This document shows positions 51,828 through 62,652 of a DNA stretch of 64,000 bases, piece by piece. Position 1 is the first letter of the stretch. Each line of letters starts with the position of its first letter. This DNA is from UBA7803 sp041395905 (lineage in GTDB: Bacteria; Pseudomonadota; Gammaproteobacteria; Pseudomonadales; Azotimanducaceae): the NCBI GenBank assembly GCA_041395905.1, contig JAWKZP010000004.1:248001-312000 (forward strand), read 5' to 3'. The notes below the pieces were generated by a model. That model saw nothing but the letters and a program-made list of their open reading frames with translations, was not told the origin of the DNA and did not search any database. The position numbers and the translations under genes are program-made.

Positions 51828-52775
51828 CTACAGCTGCTGCAGACGCTCCTGCATCAGCCGATGACCGAGATCGATGAGCTCCCGCGCCCGATCGAACTCA
51901 TGTATGCGCGCCACGCTGCGCGGCACCTCGACCAGCACGTCCGGCGCGTAGGCCGAAAGCTTGAGACGGGCTATGGACGTCTGCATCACATCCATGGCCT
52001 CGAGCGCGATGTCGAACATACCGTAGTCGGGGGCAGCCGTCTCGGCACCGCCATCGCCGGGCCAGAGGCTCTCCAGGAACTCCACGATGCTCTGCCGGAT
52101 GGCATCACCGCGCGATGTCCGCGGCGGGTCTGCTGCATCCTCGGGCGCGCTGTCGGGCGCAGGAGCCTGCTCGTCGCCGTTTCGCTCCAGCCGGCGCAGG
52201 CGCGGGCCGGCCAGCTCGTCCGTGCCGCTCAAACCGACGGCGATGATCAGATCGGTATCGTCGTTGAGTGTCGGCGCTATCGGTATCGGGTTGAGAATGC
52301 CGCCGTCGAGCAGGAGCTGCTTGCCCCGGTGAACAGGCGCGAACAGCAGCGGGATGGCGATGGACGCGCGGATCGCCGAGAACAGCGATCCGCGGTTGAA
52401 CCAGACCTCGCGGCGCCGGTTGAGCTCGGTCGCCACCGCCGTGTAGCCGATGGGCAGCTCCTCGATCTGGCGATCACCGATCAGGTCCTTGAGCACCTCC
52501 ATGATGCGATCACCTTTGAACAGCGCACCGCCTTTGCCCCAGCCGAAATCGAGCAGCTGCACGATGTCCATGCGCTCGAGCCCGCACACCCACTGCTCGT
52601 ACACGTTCAGCTTGCCGGTGGCATAGATGCCACCGATGAGCGCGCCCATGGAAGACCCGGAGATGTAGCGGATGTCATAGCCGGCCTCCTCGATCGCACG
52701 GATGACACCGATGTGCGCGAGCCCACGGGCGCCGCCGGCGCCGAGCACGAGGGACACACGCGGCTTGGCGCTCAT
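51828..52775 (-). CDS. Patatin-like phospholipase
   Basis: A 315-residue protein with the patatin dyad: nucleophile Ser in ISGSSMGALIGG (GxSxG) and Asp in LLLDGGILNPIP (DGG/A). The oxyanion hole is GAGGARGLAHIGV. No signal peptide, so it is cytosolic or membrane-associated. It resembles the RssA-type group. It hydrolyses acyl ester bonds of lipids. The ATG overlaps the RNase Z-like gene stop by four bases. Confidence 0.9.
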   Translation of the reverse strand: MSAKPRVSLVLGAGGARGLAHIGVIRAIEEAGYDIRYISGSSMGALIGGIYATGKLNVYEQWVCGLERMDIVQLLDFGWGKGGALFKGDRIMEVLKDLIGDRQIEELPIGYTAVATELNRRREVWFNRGSLFSAIRASIAIPLLFAPVHRGKQLLLDGGILNPIPIAPTLNDDTDLIIAVGLSGTDELAGPRLRRLERNGDEQAPAPDSAPEDAADPPRTSRGDAIRQSIVEFLESLWPGDGGAETAAPDYGMFDIALEAMDVMQTSIARLKLSAYAPDVLVEVPRSVARIHEFDRARELIDLGHRLMQERLQQL

Positions 52776-53833
52776 ACGGACCCCAGGGCCGCCCGCAGCT
52801 CGGCGTACACCGGCGCCACGTCGCGGCTGTAGCGTTTCGAGAAGTGGATCGGCACCAGGCGCTTGACGCCTGCCGCCGCGGCGATGGCGGCGCACGCATC
52901 AGTCGTCAGGTGCTGAGTCGCGGCGGCCTGATCGCGATCCGTCTGCCGGAAGCACGACTCGCACAGCAGCAGGTCGGCACCGCCGGCAAGATCCGCTACC
53001 GCGCGGCGATTGACCACGGTGTCCGCGAAGTCGGTAGCATACACGAGGCGCGGTCCGGGCACCGTGGTCAGCACCCTGGCCTGCAGAGACGCCGCCCGCT
53101 CACGCCGACCAGTGCCGAGATCGATCAGACCGTCAGCTGCACCGTTCTGCAGCAGACGTTTCAGCTCGCGAATCCAGGGCCCGGGGGTCAGGTCGAAGGC
53201 GGCGAGCGCATCCTCGCGCAAATGGTGCTCGGGGGCGAGTTCCAGCGCATAGGCGAGCACCGGCACACCGTGATCCAGGGTCACGGCGCTGACCCGGTAG
53301 CCGGAAGTGCGCGCAACGGTCGCGTCGGGACGGGGCTGATCGGCGAGCCTGACAGCCTCCCGGCCGGCCTGTAGGCGCCTCCAGCTGACATAGCTGGCAT
53401 GAACCTCGGCGACGTCGAACACCGGACCCAGATCCTCGATACGATCCCAGCAGATGCCTGCCAGAAAGCCGGCGACGTGGCCGGCCAGCCCCGGGGGGCC
53501 GAACAGCCGGCACGGCGGATAGCGCCCGGTCATGCGCGCCCGAAGCAGGGTCAGAAAACCACAGATGTGATCGAAGTGGGCGTGAGTGATGAACACGTCG
53601 TTCACCGTGTGCAGGACGCGCCGCGACAGCTGCGTGCCCTCCCCCAGATCGAACAGCAGACGCCCACGGACGTTGCGCATCTCCACCAGCAGCAGAGGAT
53701 CCCCGAACACTCCATTGACCAGCCGCAGCGACAAACGTCCCGCGCCGACGCAGAGGGGATTCCAAGTGCGCCCCGTTCGCAGCGGTTGCCGGGCTTCGAC
53801 GATATCAACCACGGATCGGCCCGCGCCCCGCAA
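52772..53833 (-). CDS. Metallo-beta-lactamase-fold protein, RNase Z-like
   Basis: A 353-residue protein of the ElaC/RNase Z type: LLFDLGEGTQLSRRVL, the zinc motif FITHAHFDHICG, later TLDHGVPVLAYALE, ATDFADT and LVPIHFSKRYS with the remaining ligands. RNase Z cuts 3' trailers of tRNA precursors, but the flexible arm and substrate contacts are not clear here, so a different phosphodiesterase is possible. It starts seven bases after the selO stop and overlaps the patatin gene. Confidence 0.85.
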   Translation of the reverse strand: MRGAGRSVVDIVEARQPLRTGRTWNPLCVGAGRLSLRLVNGVFGDPLLLVEMRNVRGRLLFDLGEGTQLSRRVLHTVNDVFITHAHFDHICGFLTLLRARMTGRYPPCRLFGPPGLAGHVAGFLAGICWDRIEDLGPVFDVAEVHASYVSWRRLQAGREAVRLADQPRPDATVARTSGYRVSAVTLDHGVPVLAYALELAPEHHLREDALAAFDLTPGPWIRELKRLLQNGAADGLIDLGTGRRERAASLQARVLTTVPGPRLVYATDFADTVVNRRAVADLAGGADLLLCESCFRQTDRDQAAATQHLTTDACAAIAAAAGVKRLVPIHFSKRYSRDVAPVYAELRAALGSV

Positions 53834-53839
53834 CCGCGG

Positions 53840-55471
<1,632 letters not shown>

Positions 55472-55589
55472 GGCGCCATTATGCCTAAACACAGGGGCGC
55501 GCGAACGACGCCCGCACCGCGTGATCACGAACTGCTATACCTACCTGACGGGCAACGCGAACCCGGCAGATCATCGTACTGGAGGCGCC

Positions 55590-55838
55590 ATGAGCATTCG
55601 GCCCATCGTCACGTCACAGATTTTCGGCCTGGCAGGGATCACCTGTCTGGGGCTGGGGATCGCCGGCCTCAGTGGCTCGGGAGCGTCGCTGCACGCGGCC
55701 CTGGGCGACGAATCCGTGGCCTGGGGGCTGAGCGCCGCCGGAGCGGTGCTCATCGTGATCGAGATGCGGCTGCTGATTCCGGCGTTGCGCGCCCGGGCCG
55801 CCGGCACACGGACATCCGACCAAAACCGTCGGGGTTGA
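55590..55838 (+). CDS. Small membrane protein, two helices, unknown function
   Basis: An 82-residue protein with hydrophobic segments at about 8-30 and 42-65 and a basic tail (RARAAGTRTSDQNRRG). The start at 55590 has a clear GGAGG seven bases before it. It is divergent from selO and 55 bases before an SDR gene. No family is recognised. Confidence 0.6.
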   Translation: MSIRPIVTSQIFGLAGITCLGLGIAGLSGSGASLHAALGDESVAWGLSAAGAVLIVIEMRLLIPALRARAAGTRTSDQNRRG

Positions 55839-55893
55839 TTGTTTTCTTTCGATCCGCTTCAATCCCGCGCTCGGCGCCAGGGAGAGCAGCGGC

Positions 55894-56715
55894 ATGGGCA
55901 GACTTACCGGCAGGATTGCGGTGGTGACCGGCGCCAGCCGGGGCATCGGTAAAGGCATCGCGCTGGCCCTGGGCGCGGAGGGATGCACGGTTTACGTCAC
56001 CGGACGGACCACCGGGGACGGTGAGCGAACCATCGACACCACCGCAAGGCTGGTGACCGAAGCCGGCGGCGAAGGTCGAGCCATCCGCTGCGACCACGGC
56101 AGCGACGACGACATCAAAGCCCTGTTCGAGCGTGTTCGCGATGAGGCCGGCCACATCGACTTCCTCATCAACAACGTCTACAAGATACCCGACCCGCCCG
56201 CCTGGGGCGGCGGCTTCTGGGATCACCCGCTGCAGATATGGGACGACCAGGTAGGCATCGGCCTGCGCGCGCACTACGTCGCCAGCTGGCATGCGGCGCC
56301 CCTGCTGTTCGCCGCCGGGCCTGGCGCTGCGATCCTCAACGTCTCATCTCCGGGCGGGCAGAGCTATCACTTCTCGAGCTCGTACGGTGCCGGCAAAGCC
56401 GGCCTCGACCGACTCACCGCGGACATGGCCCTGGAGCTCCGGCCCAAAGGGGTTGCTGCCGTAGTGCTCTACCCCGGCTCCGTATCCACCGAGTTCATTC
56501 AGGACGCGGCCGCTGCTCAGGGCATGGACCTTTCGAACTCGCAGACCCCTCTGTTCGTCGGGCGGGCCGCGGCGGCGCTGCTCACCGCCGAAGACCTGAT
56601 GGATCGCAGCGGTACCATCCAGTGGGTCGAGGACCTCGCCGAAGCGTTCGACATCTTCGACGAACACGGCAGGCGCCCGCCGCGCTATGCGCGCCGCGGC
56701 GAGGCCGAGCGCTGA
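55894..56715 (+). CDS. SDR-family oxidoreductase (DHRS1-like)
   Basis: A 273-residue SDR: TGASRGIGKG for cofactor binding, CDHGSDDDIKALFERV, NNVYKIPD (variant NNAG), catalytic Ser in NVSSPGG and YGAGKAGLDRL for Tyr-Lys. The insert near residues 90-110 (PPAWGGGFWDHPLQIWDDQ) is like that of the DHRS1 branch. The reaction is a ketone/alcohol oxidoreduction with unknown substrate. The frame is complete. Confidence 0.88.
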   Translation: MGRLTGRIAVVTGASRGIGKGIALALGAEGCTVYVTGRTTGDGERTIDTTARLVTEAGGEGRAIRCDHGSDDDIKALFERVRDEAGHIDFLINNVYKIPDPPAWGGGFWDHPLQIWDDQVGIGLRAHYVASWHAAPLLFAAGPGAAILNVSSPGGQSYHFSSSYGAGKAGLDRLTADMALELRPKGVAAVVLYPGSVSTEFIQDAAAAQGMDLSNSQTPLFVGRAAAALLTAEDLMDRSGTIQWVEDLAEAFDIFDEHGRRPPRYARRGEAER

Positions 56716-56725
56716 CGCGAGGGGT

Positions 56726-57319
56726 TCAACGCGGCGGCAATCCGCGCCGCTCGCGTTCCCTGTTCATGCGCTCGGCATCACTCTCGAGCCGCTCACCCAG
56801 CTCCGATTCCGGGATGGTGCCGGCCATGTGAGCGCCGGCCGTGCGCGCGTTGTACATGATCCGCTTCTCCGGCGTGACCGCGAGCACGACGCGCAGCGGC
56901 GAGTCCAGCAGGCGGAAGAACGCCTGCTCGCCGCGCGGGTTGTCGGGATTGAGCTTTTTCGAAAGCGCTGTGTAAAACCAGTCTTTGGTCTCGTCGTCAT
57001 CGAAGAACTCGGCCCGGCCCTTGAAGGTTACCGCCCCGAGCGGCAGGCCGCTGCCGGATCCCTTCGGGTAGCCCGCGCTGCTGACGTTCACCGAAACGCG
57101 ATTGTCCCGTCTTATCGCTGCGGCACGATGCCGGTGCGCCGCGAACGTCAGCCAGATCTTTCCGCCCGACCAGACGAACGCGTGGGTTACGCCCACCGGC
57201 CAGCCGTCGCGGGTGGCCCACATCAGCACGCACTCGTGCGAATTGTCGAGCAGCTGATCGAGCTCGTCGTCGGTGAACGGATAGATGGATACGATTTCGT
57301 GGTCGTGAGTCTGAGCCAT
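56726..57319 (-). CDS. Pyridoxamine-phosphate-oxidase-like flavin/heme-binding protein
   Basis: A 197-residue split-barrel protein: ECVLMWATRDGWPVGVTHAF, then KIWLTFAAHRHRAAAIRRDNRVSVNV and LGAVTFKGRAEFF. This is the PNPOx-like fold that binds FMN, F420 or heme. The specific member is not known; F420-binding is possible because LLM enzymes occur in the window. ATG 57319 follows GAGGAACATC. It is convergent with the SDR gene at a gap of ten bases. Confidence 0.82.
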   Translation of the reverse strand: MAQTHDHEIVSIYPFTDDELDQLLDNSHECVLMWATRDGWPVGVTHAFVWSGGKIWLTFAAHRHRAAAIRRDNRVSVNVSSAGYPKGSGSGLPLGAVTFKGRAEFFDDDETKDWFYTALSKKLNPDNPRGEQAFFRLLDSPLRVVLAVTPEKRIMYNARTAGAHMAGTIPESELGERLESDAERMNRERERRGLPPR

Positions 57320-57443
57320 GATGTTCCTCCCCGAAGCGCCGTCATGGTAGCCGGACTGGCCCGGGGTCTGCAGCAGCCCCGCTGCCGACCTGCGAGCGCC
57401 GCCGCGGTACACTGTCGGCCGGGATCAGGAACGGGGGAAGTTC

Positions 57444-58679
57444 ATGAGTGCCATCGCCTTCGAGCTGCCGGAGGAGGTGCGCGCTGCGCGCGACGGTCTG
57501 CTCGCGTTCGCCGAGCAGGAGATACTGCCACGTCACGCGCGCCACCGGGCGCTGTTCGAGAACCCTCGCGCCCTGTATCGCGACGACGGCCGGTTCTCCG
57601 ACGAGCTGCTGGCGCTGATTCGTGAAGTACGCACCACTGCTGCTGGCGCGGGCTTCTATCAGATGTGCGTGCCGGAACAGCTCGGCGGCGGCGGCTTGGG
57701 ACATCTGGCCTACTATGTCGCCTGGCAGGCGCTGTTTCACCGATGCGGCCCGCAGAACTGGCTGATGCTCTACGCGCTGTCGCACTGGGCGTTCGGGCCG
57801 AGCCGGCTGCTCACCCAGGTCACACCGGAAGCGCAGGAGCGAATTCTGTCGGGATTGATGGACGGGACCCGCTCGATGTGTTTCGGCCTGTCCGAACCGA
57901 ACGCCGGGTCCGACGCGAGCATGATCCGCACGCGCGCGGTAGCCGACGGTAGCGGCTGGCGAATCAGCGGCCGCAAGATCTGGACCAGCAACGCGCCCGT
58001 GGCCGACTACTGCGTGGTGTTCGCGGTGACGGACGCCGACCGGGCGGCCGCCAAACGGGGCGGCATCAGCGCGTTTCTGGTGCCGACCGACACACCCGGA
58101 TTCACGGTGCAGCGGGTCATCCGACTGTTCGGGCACATCGGTGGCGACGAAGCCGAGCTCGCCCTCGAAGATGTCTACGTCGAACCCTGGCAGGTGGTGG
58201 GCGAGCTGAACCAGGGCTTCGCCGCAGCACTGTACGGCGTGTCTCTGGGTCGCATCTACAACTCGGCGCGCGCGGTCGGCTACGGACGCTGGGCCGTGGA
58301 GCTGGCCCTGGAGTATGCCAAGACCCGCGAGGCGTTCGGCAGCAGCATCGCCCACTTCCAGGGCGTCACCTTTCCCCTCGCAGAGTCGGCCACCGAGCTG
58401 CACGCCGCACACCTGATGGGCATCAATGCCGGCATGCTCCTCGATCAGGGCCAGGCGGCAGTCAAGGAGCTCAGCATGACCAAGGCCTACTCGGTGCAGG
58501 TCGGGTTCCGCGCGGTGGACCGGGCGATGCAGACCCACGGTGCCATGGGCTTCACCAACGAACTCGGTCTCACCGACGCCTGGCACGCGCTGCGCATCGT
58601 CAACGTGGCCGACGGCACCAACGAGATTCTGAATCGAACCATTGCCCAGCGTCTGCTGAAAGGCGATCTGGAGGTGTAG
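57444..58679 (+). CDS. Acyl-CoA dehydrogenase family protein
   Basis: A 411-residue protein with the family signatures: CFGLSEPNAGSDASMIRTRA with FAD and substrate contacts, WISG-type WRISGRKIWTSNAP and GAMGFTNELGLTDAWHALRI near the C-terminus. The usual catalytic Glu region is not clear from reading alone. It oxidises an acyl-CoA to the enoyl form; chain type is unknown. The ATG follows GGGGGAAGTTC. It is divergent from the PNPOx-like gene. Confidence 0.92.
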   Translation: MSAIAFELPEEVRAARDGLLAFAEQEILPRHARHRALFENPRALYRDDGRFSDELLALIREVRTTAAGAGFYQMCVPEQLGGGGLGHLAYYVAWQALFHRCGPQNWLMLYALSHWAFGPSRLLTQVTPEAQERILSGLMDGTRSMCFGLSEPNAGSDASMIRTRAVADGSGWRISGRKIWTSNAPVADYCVVFAVTDADRAAAKRGGISAFLVPTDTPGFTVQRVIRLFGHIGGDEAELALEDVYVEPWQVVGELNQGFAAALYGVSLGRIYNSARAVGYGRWAVELALEYAKTREAFGSSIAHFQGVTFPLAESATELHAAHLMGINAGMLLDQGQAAVKELSMTKAYSVQVGFRAVDRAMQTHGAMGFTNELGLTDAWHALRIVNVADGTNEILNRTIAQRLLKGDLEV

Positions 58680-58763
58680 TCCTGGGCCTGGGCCTGCACC
58701 TCCAGCTGACGCAGCGGCTGAGCGGCGCCTGGATCGATCGTCGATCGCCGGCGGGACCCGGAC

Positions 58764-59090
58764 TCACCAGGCCGGAACCATCGCACGCACGCGCCGACGC
58801 TTGATCTCCCGGCTGATGATGCGGCGGCTGCGCCGCAGGCAGCGGACGAACGCCCGGCCCAACCGAACGCTGCGGTCGACGACCACAACCTGACCGCCGC
58901 CCGACAGCTCCGCCCGCAGCATGCAGACCTTGCCGCGTCCGTTGCGCGGGCCGTCGACATCCTTGAGGGTGAGGTGCACCCGGGTCACGCCGGCCGCCAG
59001 GCGCGCCAGCACGCGCTGCACGCGCGCTCGCAGACGCACCCCGGCGTTGCTCGGCAGTTCCACGTTGCGGGCATCTACACGTATCTCCAT
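58764..59090 (-). CDS. Ribosome hibernation promoting factor (HPF/RaiA-like)
   Basis: A 108-residue basic protein: MEIRVDARNVELPSNAGVRLRARV, LARLAAGVTRVHLTLKDVDGP and an Arg-rich C-terminus (RRSRRIISREIKRRR). This fits the S30AE/HPF fold of short ribosome-associated proteins, although the basic tail is longer than usual. It would dimerise or silence ribosomes in stationary phase. It lies 58 bases after yebE on the same strand. Confidence 0.75.
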   Translation of the reverse strand: MEIRVDARNVELPSNAGVRLRARVQRVLARLAAGVTRVHLTLKDVDGPRNGRGKVCMLRAELSGGGQVVVVDRSVRLGRAFVRCLRRSRRIISREIKRRRVRAMVPAW

Positions 59091-59148
59091 CTCGGCTTTC
59101 TCCTTACGGCTGTGGGAGCCGTCAGCGCCCGAGCCGGGCGCTCACGGC

Positions 59149-59934
59149 TCAGCCAGCCAGGAGCGCGGGAGGCGATTGCCCCGCATCCGCCTTCTGGTTC
59201 ACCTGCGCGTCGTCGCGCAGAGCTGCCTGACGATGCAACTGCTCGATCAACTCCGATGGCAGCTCCAGCACCAGCGCGAGGCGCGCCAGGTAGTCGCGTG
59301 CCGCGGGTTGCACAGGATCGACCGCCAGCAGCGATGCCGCGTACACCTCGATCGCGATCTCCGGCCGCTCCGCGCGTACCACCAGCTCTCTGAGGCTCGG
59401 CGGATGCGCCAGCTCATCGAACAATCTGGCTTTTTCGCGATCGGTGAGCGGGAGTTCCCGCACCCGGGCATGAATCCGTGCGTTCTCTGCAGAGTCGATG
59501 TGGCCGTCGGCATGAGCGGCCGCGATCATCGCCCGCAGCAGCAGCATGGGCCCAGGATTCGCAGGCGACTCGTCGATGACTGCGGCAAACCGGGACTCGT
59601 CTAGACCGGCGTACCCAGGGTCCGCAGGAGCGCCGGCCGCGGGCGCGCCAGGCTGCACGCGTGTAACTGCTGCGGCTGGTGCAGCGATGGCGCCTCCCGC
59701 GGCCGACGTTTTCGGGGAATCTGCGCGCCGGTTGTCCGAGTAAGCCTGATAGGCCTTCCAGGCGACGCCGCCGACCGCGGCCAGGGCGCCTACCTTGAGC
59801 GCGGTCCTGCCCAGCTTGCGGCCCCGTTTGCTGGTCGCCGCGCTCACCAGCGCACCGCCGGCGAGGCCGCCGGCGAGGCCGCCGATGACGCCGCTGCGTT
59901 CCAGACCTTCCAGAAGCCTCTTCACATTCTCCAT
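59149..59934 (-). CDS. YebE-like DUF533/TerB-like membrane-associated protein
   Basis: A 261-residue protein. The N-terminus has a Gly/Ala-rich helix (VIGGLAGGLAGGALVSAATSKRG) and a second one (about 45-62), then a Pro/Ala linker. The C-terminal part is a TerB-like helical domain (LLRAMIAAAHADGHIDSAENARIHARV). This is the DUF533/YebE arrangement. Its role is unknown. It is divergent from the Bax-inhibitor gene and upstream of the HPF-like gene. Confidence 0.85.
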   Translation of the reverse strand: MENVKRLLEGLERSGVIGGLAGGLAGGALVSAATSKRGRKLGRTALKVGALAAVGGVAWKAYQAYSDNRRADSPKTSAAGGAIAAPAAAVTRVQPGAPAAGAPADPGYAGLDESRFAAVIDESPANPGPMLLLRAMIAAAHADGHIDSAENARIHARVRELPLTDREKARLFDELAHPPSLRELVVRAERPEIAIEVYAASLLAVDPVQPAARDYLARLALVLELPSELIEQLHRQAALRDDAQVNQKADAGQSPPALLAG

Positions 59935-60148
59935 GAGTCCGCCCTGTTGTGATCGAAGCAGACTCTGCGCGGATCGTTACGCAGGGTAAATCTGATTAAA
60001 ACTCATATTTGATTCGATATTCCCGATCATGGGATTCAAGCTGATCCGTTCGGAAAAACCTTCGGATCGCTACCGGAACTCCGAATTGATCTGAGCGTCG
60101 GACACGCTAGGGTGCACGAGTCAACCTGGATCAGGAGTCCATGCAGCC

Positions 60149-60853
60149 ATGACCGAACGCCATTCGACGATTGCGAGCACTGCGACGGCGGCGCACCCCG
60201 GCGCGGCCGTCGGCAGCAATGCCCTCGGCAGCAACGCGGTGCTGCGCAACACCTACCGACTGCTGTCCATGACCCTCGCGTTCAGCGCCGTGGTCGCGCT
60301 GACCAGCGCCGCTCTACGTCTGCCCGCGCCCGGACTGCTGCTCACCCTGGGCGGCTTCTTCGGGCTGCTGTTCCTCACGCAGTACCTGCGCAACAGCGCC
60401 TGGGGACTGGTGTCCGTGTTCGCGCTGACTGGTTTCATGGGCTACACCATCGGTCCGATGCTCGGCGCGTACCTGGCGCTGGCCAACGGTCCGGCGCTGG
60501 TCGCCACCGCCATGGGCACCACGGCCGTCGCGTTCCTCGGCTTGTCCATGTACGCACGCTCCGAGCGCGCGGTGGACATGAGCCGGTACGGGACATTCCT
60601 GATCATAGGTATTCTCACAGCGTTCTGCCTGGGTCTCGCCGCGGTGTTCTTCTCGCTGCCGGGGCTGGCGCTGGCCGTATCGGGCCTGTTCGTGCTGTTC
60701 ATGTGCGGCCTGATCATGTTCGAGACCCAGAACATCATCCGCGGCGGCGAGACCAACTACATCATGGCGACGGTCACGCTGTTCGTGTCCATCTACAACC
60801 TGTTCACCAGCCTGCTGCATCTGTTCGGTGCCTTTGCTGGGGAGGATGCCTGA
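60149..60853 (+). CDS. Bax inhibitor-1 / YccA family membrane protein
   Basis: A 234-residue protein with seven hydrophobic segments from about residue 38. Typical BI-1 phrases are NTYRLLSMTLAFSAVVA at the start, FGLLFLTQYLRNSAWGL and FETQNIIRGGETNYIMATVTLFVSIYNLF at the end with the Asp-less pH-sensor region (Glu instead). YccA binds FtsH and modulates its action on membrane proteins. ATG 60149. It ends one base before the purK start. Confidence 0.92.
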   Translation: MTERHSTIASTATAAHPGAAVGSNALGSNAVLRNTYRLLSMTLAFSAVVALTSAALRLPAPGLLLTLGGFFGLLFLTQYLRNSAWGLVSVFALTGFMGYTIGPMLGAYLALANGPALVATAMGTTAVAFLGLSMYARSERAVDMSRYGTFLIIGILTAFCLGLAAVFFSLPGLALAVSGLFVLFMCGLIMFETQNIIRGGETNYIMATVTLFVSIYNLFTSLLHLFGAFAGEDA

Positions 60854-60854
60854 C

Positions 60855-62015
60855 ATGGCACTGAAGCTCGGAATCGTCGGCGGCGGCCAGCTGGGGCTCT
60901 TTCTCGGCCGCGCAGCGCACGATCTGGGTCTGCAGGTCGTGGTGCTGACCCCTGAGCGTGACGCGCCGGCAGCGGCGGTAGCCGATGAGCTGATCCTGGG
61001 GCAGCTCGACGACCTCGAAGCAGCCTCGGCCCTGGCCGATCGGTGCGACGTGATCACCTTCGAGATAGAGGCCGTCGCCCCCGAGGTGCTCAAAATGCTG
61101 GCCGCGCGCAGCCGCTGCGGCGGTCCGCGCGTGGCCCCCGCCCCGGAAATCCTGCTGGTGTTGCAGAACAAGGCGCTGCAGAAGCAGTGGCTCGTGCGGC
61201 ACGGGCTCCCTACCCCCGACTACCTGCAGCTTGCCGGCGGGCCCATAGCCGCCGATGAGCTGGTGGCCCGGTTCGGTCTGCCGCTGGTGCAGAAGTCCGC
61301 CACCGGCGGCTACGACGGCAAGGGGGTCCAGATCATTCGTACCGCCGCCGACCTGCACCGGTTGTGGACAACCCCCAGCCTGGTGGAAGCGTTCGTGGCC
61401 GACGCGACCGAACTCGGCGTGCTGGTTGCACGCGGCGTGGACGGCAGCGTGCGAACCTATGAACCGGTGTTGCTGGCCATGGACGGGGCGGACAATGTCC
61501 TGGACGCCGCCATTTCCCCCGCACCGATCCCGGCCACGCAGAGCGCGCAGGCCCGCGCGCTGGCCGAGCAGGTGGTCTGCGCGCTGCAGGGAGTCGGGTT
61601 GTTTGCCGTGGAAATGTTTCTGACCGATCGGGGGGAGTTGCTGATCAACGAGATCTCACCCCGCGTCCACAACTCAGGCCACCTCACCCTGGAGGCCTGC
61701 CGCACGTCGCAGTTCGCGCAGCAGGTACGCGCCGTTGCCGGGATGCCGCTCGGCGACACCAGCCAGGACCGGGCTGCCGCCATGATCAACGTTCTATTCG
61801 AGCCCGCGCTCAAGAACCTCTGCCTGATCAACGGCGTCGAGCTCGGCAGCAGCAACCGCGATCTGTTTCTGCACTGGTACGGAAAGCAGGACGGACGCCC
61901 GAAACGCAAGATGGGCCACATCACGGCACGCGCGGCCGATCCCGAGGCGGCGCTGACCCGGGCCCGCTCGGCGGCACAGGCACTGCACCGGGTCGCGGGG
62001 GCGGTTTTCGCATGA
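60855..62015 (+). CDS. purK: 5-(carboxyamino)imidazole ribonucleotide synthase PurK
   Basis: A 386-residue ATP-grasp enzyme: LGIVGGGQLGLFLGRAAHDLG at the N-terminus, KSATGGYDGKGVQ for ATP binding and INEISPRVHNSGHLTLEAC as the catalytic loop with Mg-binding Glu and Asn. It makes N5-CAIR from AIR, ATP and bicarbonate in purine synthesis. ATG 60855 is one base after the YccA stop. It overlaps purE by four bases. Confidence 0.97.
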   Translation: MALKLGIVGGGQLGLFLGRAAHDLGLQVVVLTPERDAPAAAVADELILGQLDDLEAASALADRCDVITFEIEAVAPEVLKMLAARSRCGGPRVAPAPEILLVLQNKALQKQWLVRHGLPTPDYLQLAGGPIAADELVARFGLPLVQKSATGGYDGKGVQIIRTAADLHRLWTTPSLVEAFVADATELGVLVARGVDGSVRTYEPVLLAMDGADNVLDAAISPAPIPATQSAQARALAEQVVCALQGVGLFAVEMFLTDRGELLINEISPRVHNSGHLTLEACRTSQFAQQVRAVAGMPLGDTSQDRAAAMINVLFEPALKNLCLINGVELGSSNRDLFLHWYGKQDGRPKRKMGHITARAADPEAALTRARSAAQALHRVAGAVFA

Positions 62016-62503
62016 CCGCCCGCGTCGGCATCATCATGGGCAGCGATTCCGATCTGCCCGTCATGGAACGCGCAGCCGAGATGCTGGAGCGCTTCGACAT
62101 CCGCTACGAGCTGACCGTGGTCAGCGCGCACCGCACTCCAGCACGGCTGTTCGATTATGCGGGCTCTGCCGCCGCGCGCGGCCTACAGGTGATCATTGCC
62201 GGCGCCGGCGGCGCCGCGCACCTGCCCGGGATGACGGCAGCCATGACCCCGCTCCCCGTAATCGGCGTGCCCATCAGTGCCACCAAGCTGCAGGGCGAGG
62301 ACGCTCTGCTGTCCATCGTGCAGATGCCCGCGGGAATTCCCGTTGCCACGGTGGCCATCGACAATGCGGCGAACGCCGGCATCCTTGCCGCACAGATGCT
62401 CGGCATCGCCGATGCCGAGGTGCGGCAGCGAATCGAGAGCTACCGCAAGGAGCTGTCGGACCTCGTGCTCGAGAAGGCCGGCCGCGTGACCCGCAGCCGC
62501 TGA
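62012..62503 (+). CDS. purE: N5-carboxyaminoimidazole ribonucleotide mutase PurE
   Basis: A 163-residue class I PurE: GIIMGSDSDLPVMERAAEML, VVSAHRTPARLFDYA with the catalytic His, AGAGGAAHLPGMTAAMTPLPVIGVP. It moves the carboxyl group of N5-CAIR to give CAIR, the next step after PurK. The gene order is purK then purE, opposite to the common purEK of E. coli. ATGA overlap at 62012-62015. Confidence 0.97.
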   Translation: MTARVGIIMGSDSDLPVMERAAEMLERFDIRYELTVVSAHRTPARLFDYAGSAAARGLQVIIAGAGGAAHLPGMTAAMTPLPVIGVPISATKLQGEDALLSIVQMPAGIPVATVAIDNAANAGILAAQMLGIADAEVRQRIESYRKELSDLVLEKAGRVTRSR

Positions 62504-62514
62504 CGCGCGTCAGC
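62499..62514. terminator. Weak candidate terminator after purE
   Basis: The perfect palindrome GCTGACGCGCGTCAGC covers the stop codon of purE and is followed by TTCAGACCTTCC. There is no T-run. Confidence 0.3.
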
Positions 62515-62652
62515 TTCAGACCTTCCCCGCCCCGCGCCTGAAGGCGTTCTCGCCTCCGGCACTGCAACGCGCTATGTTCTCCCCGGCGCGCGGACCCGGC
62601 CAGAGTGCCTGTGTGCGCCCGCACCGCGGCAGATGATCCGATCGAGGCTGAC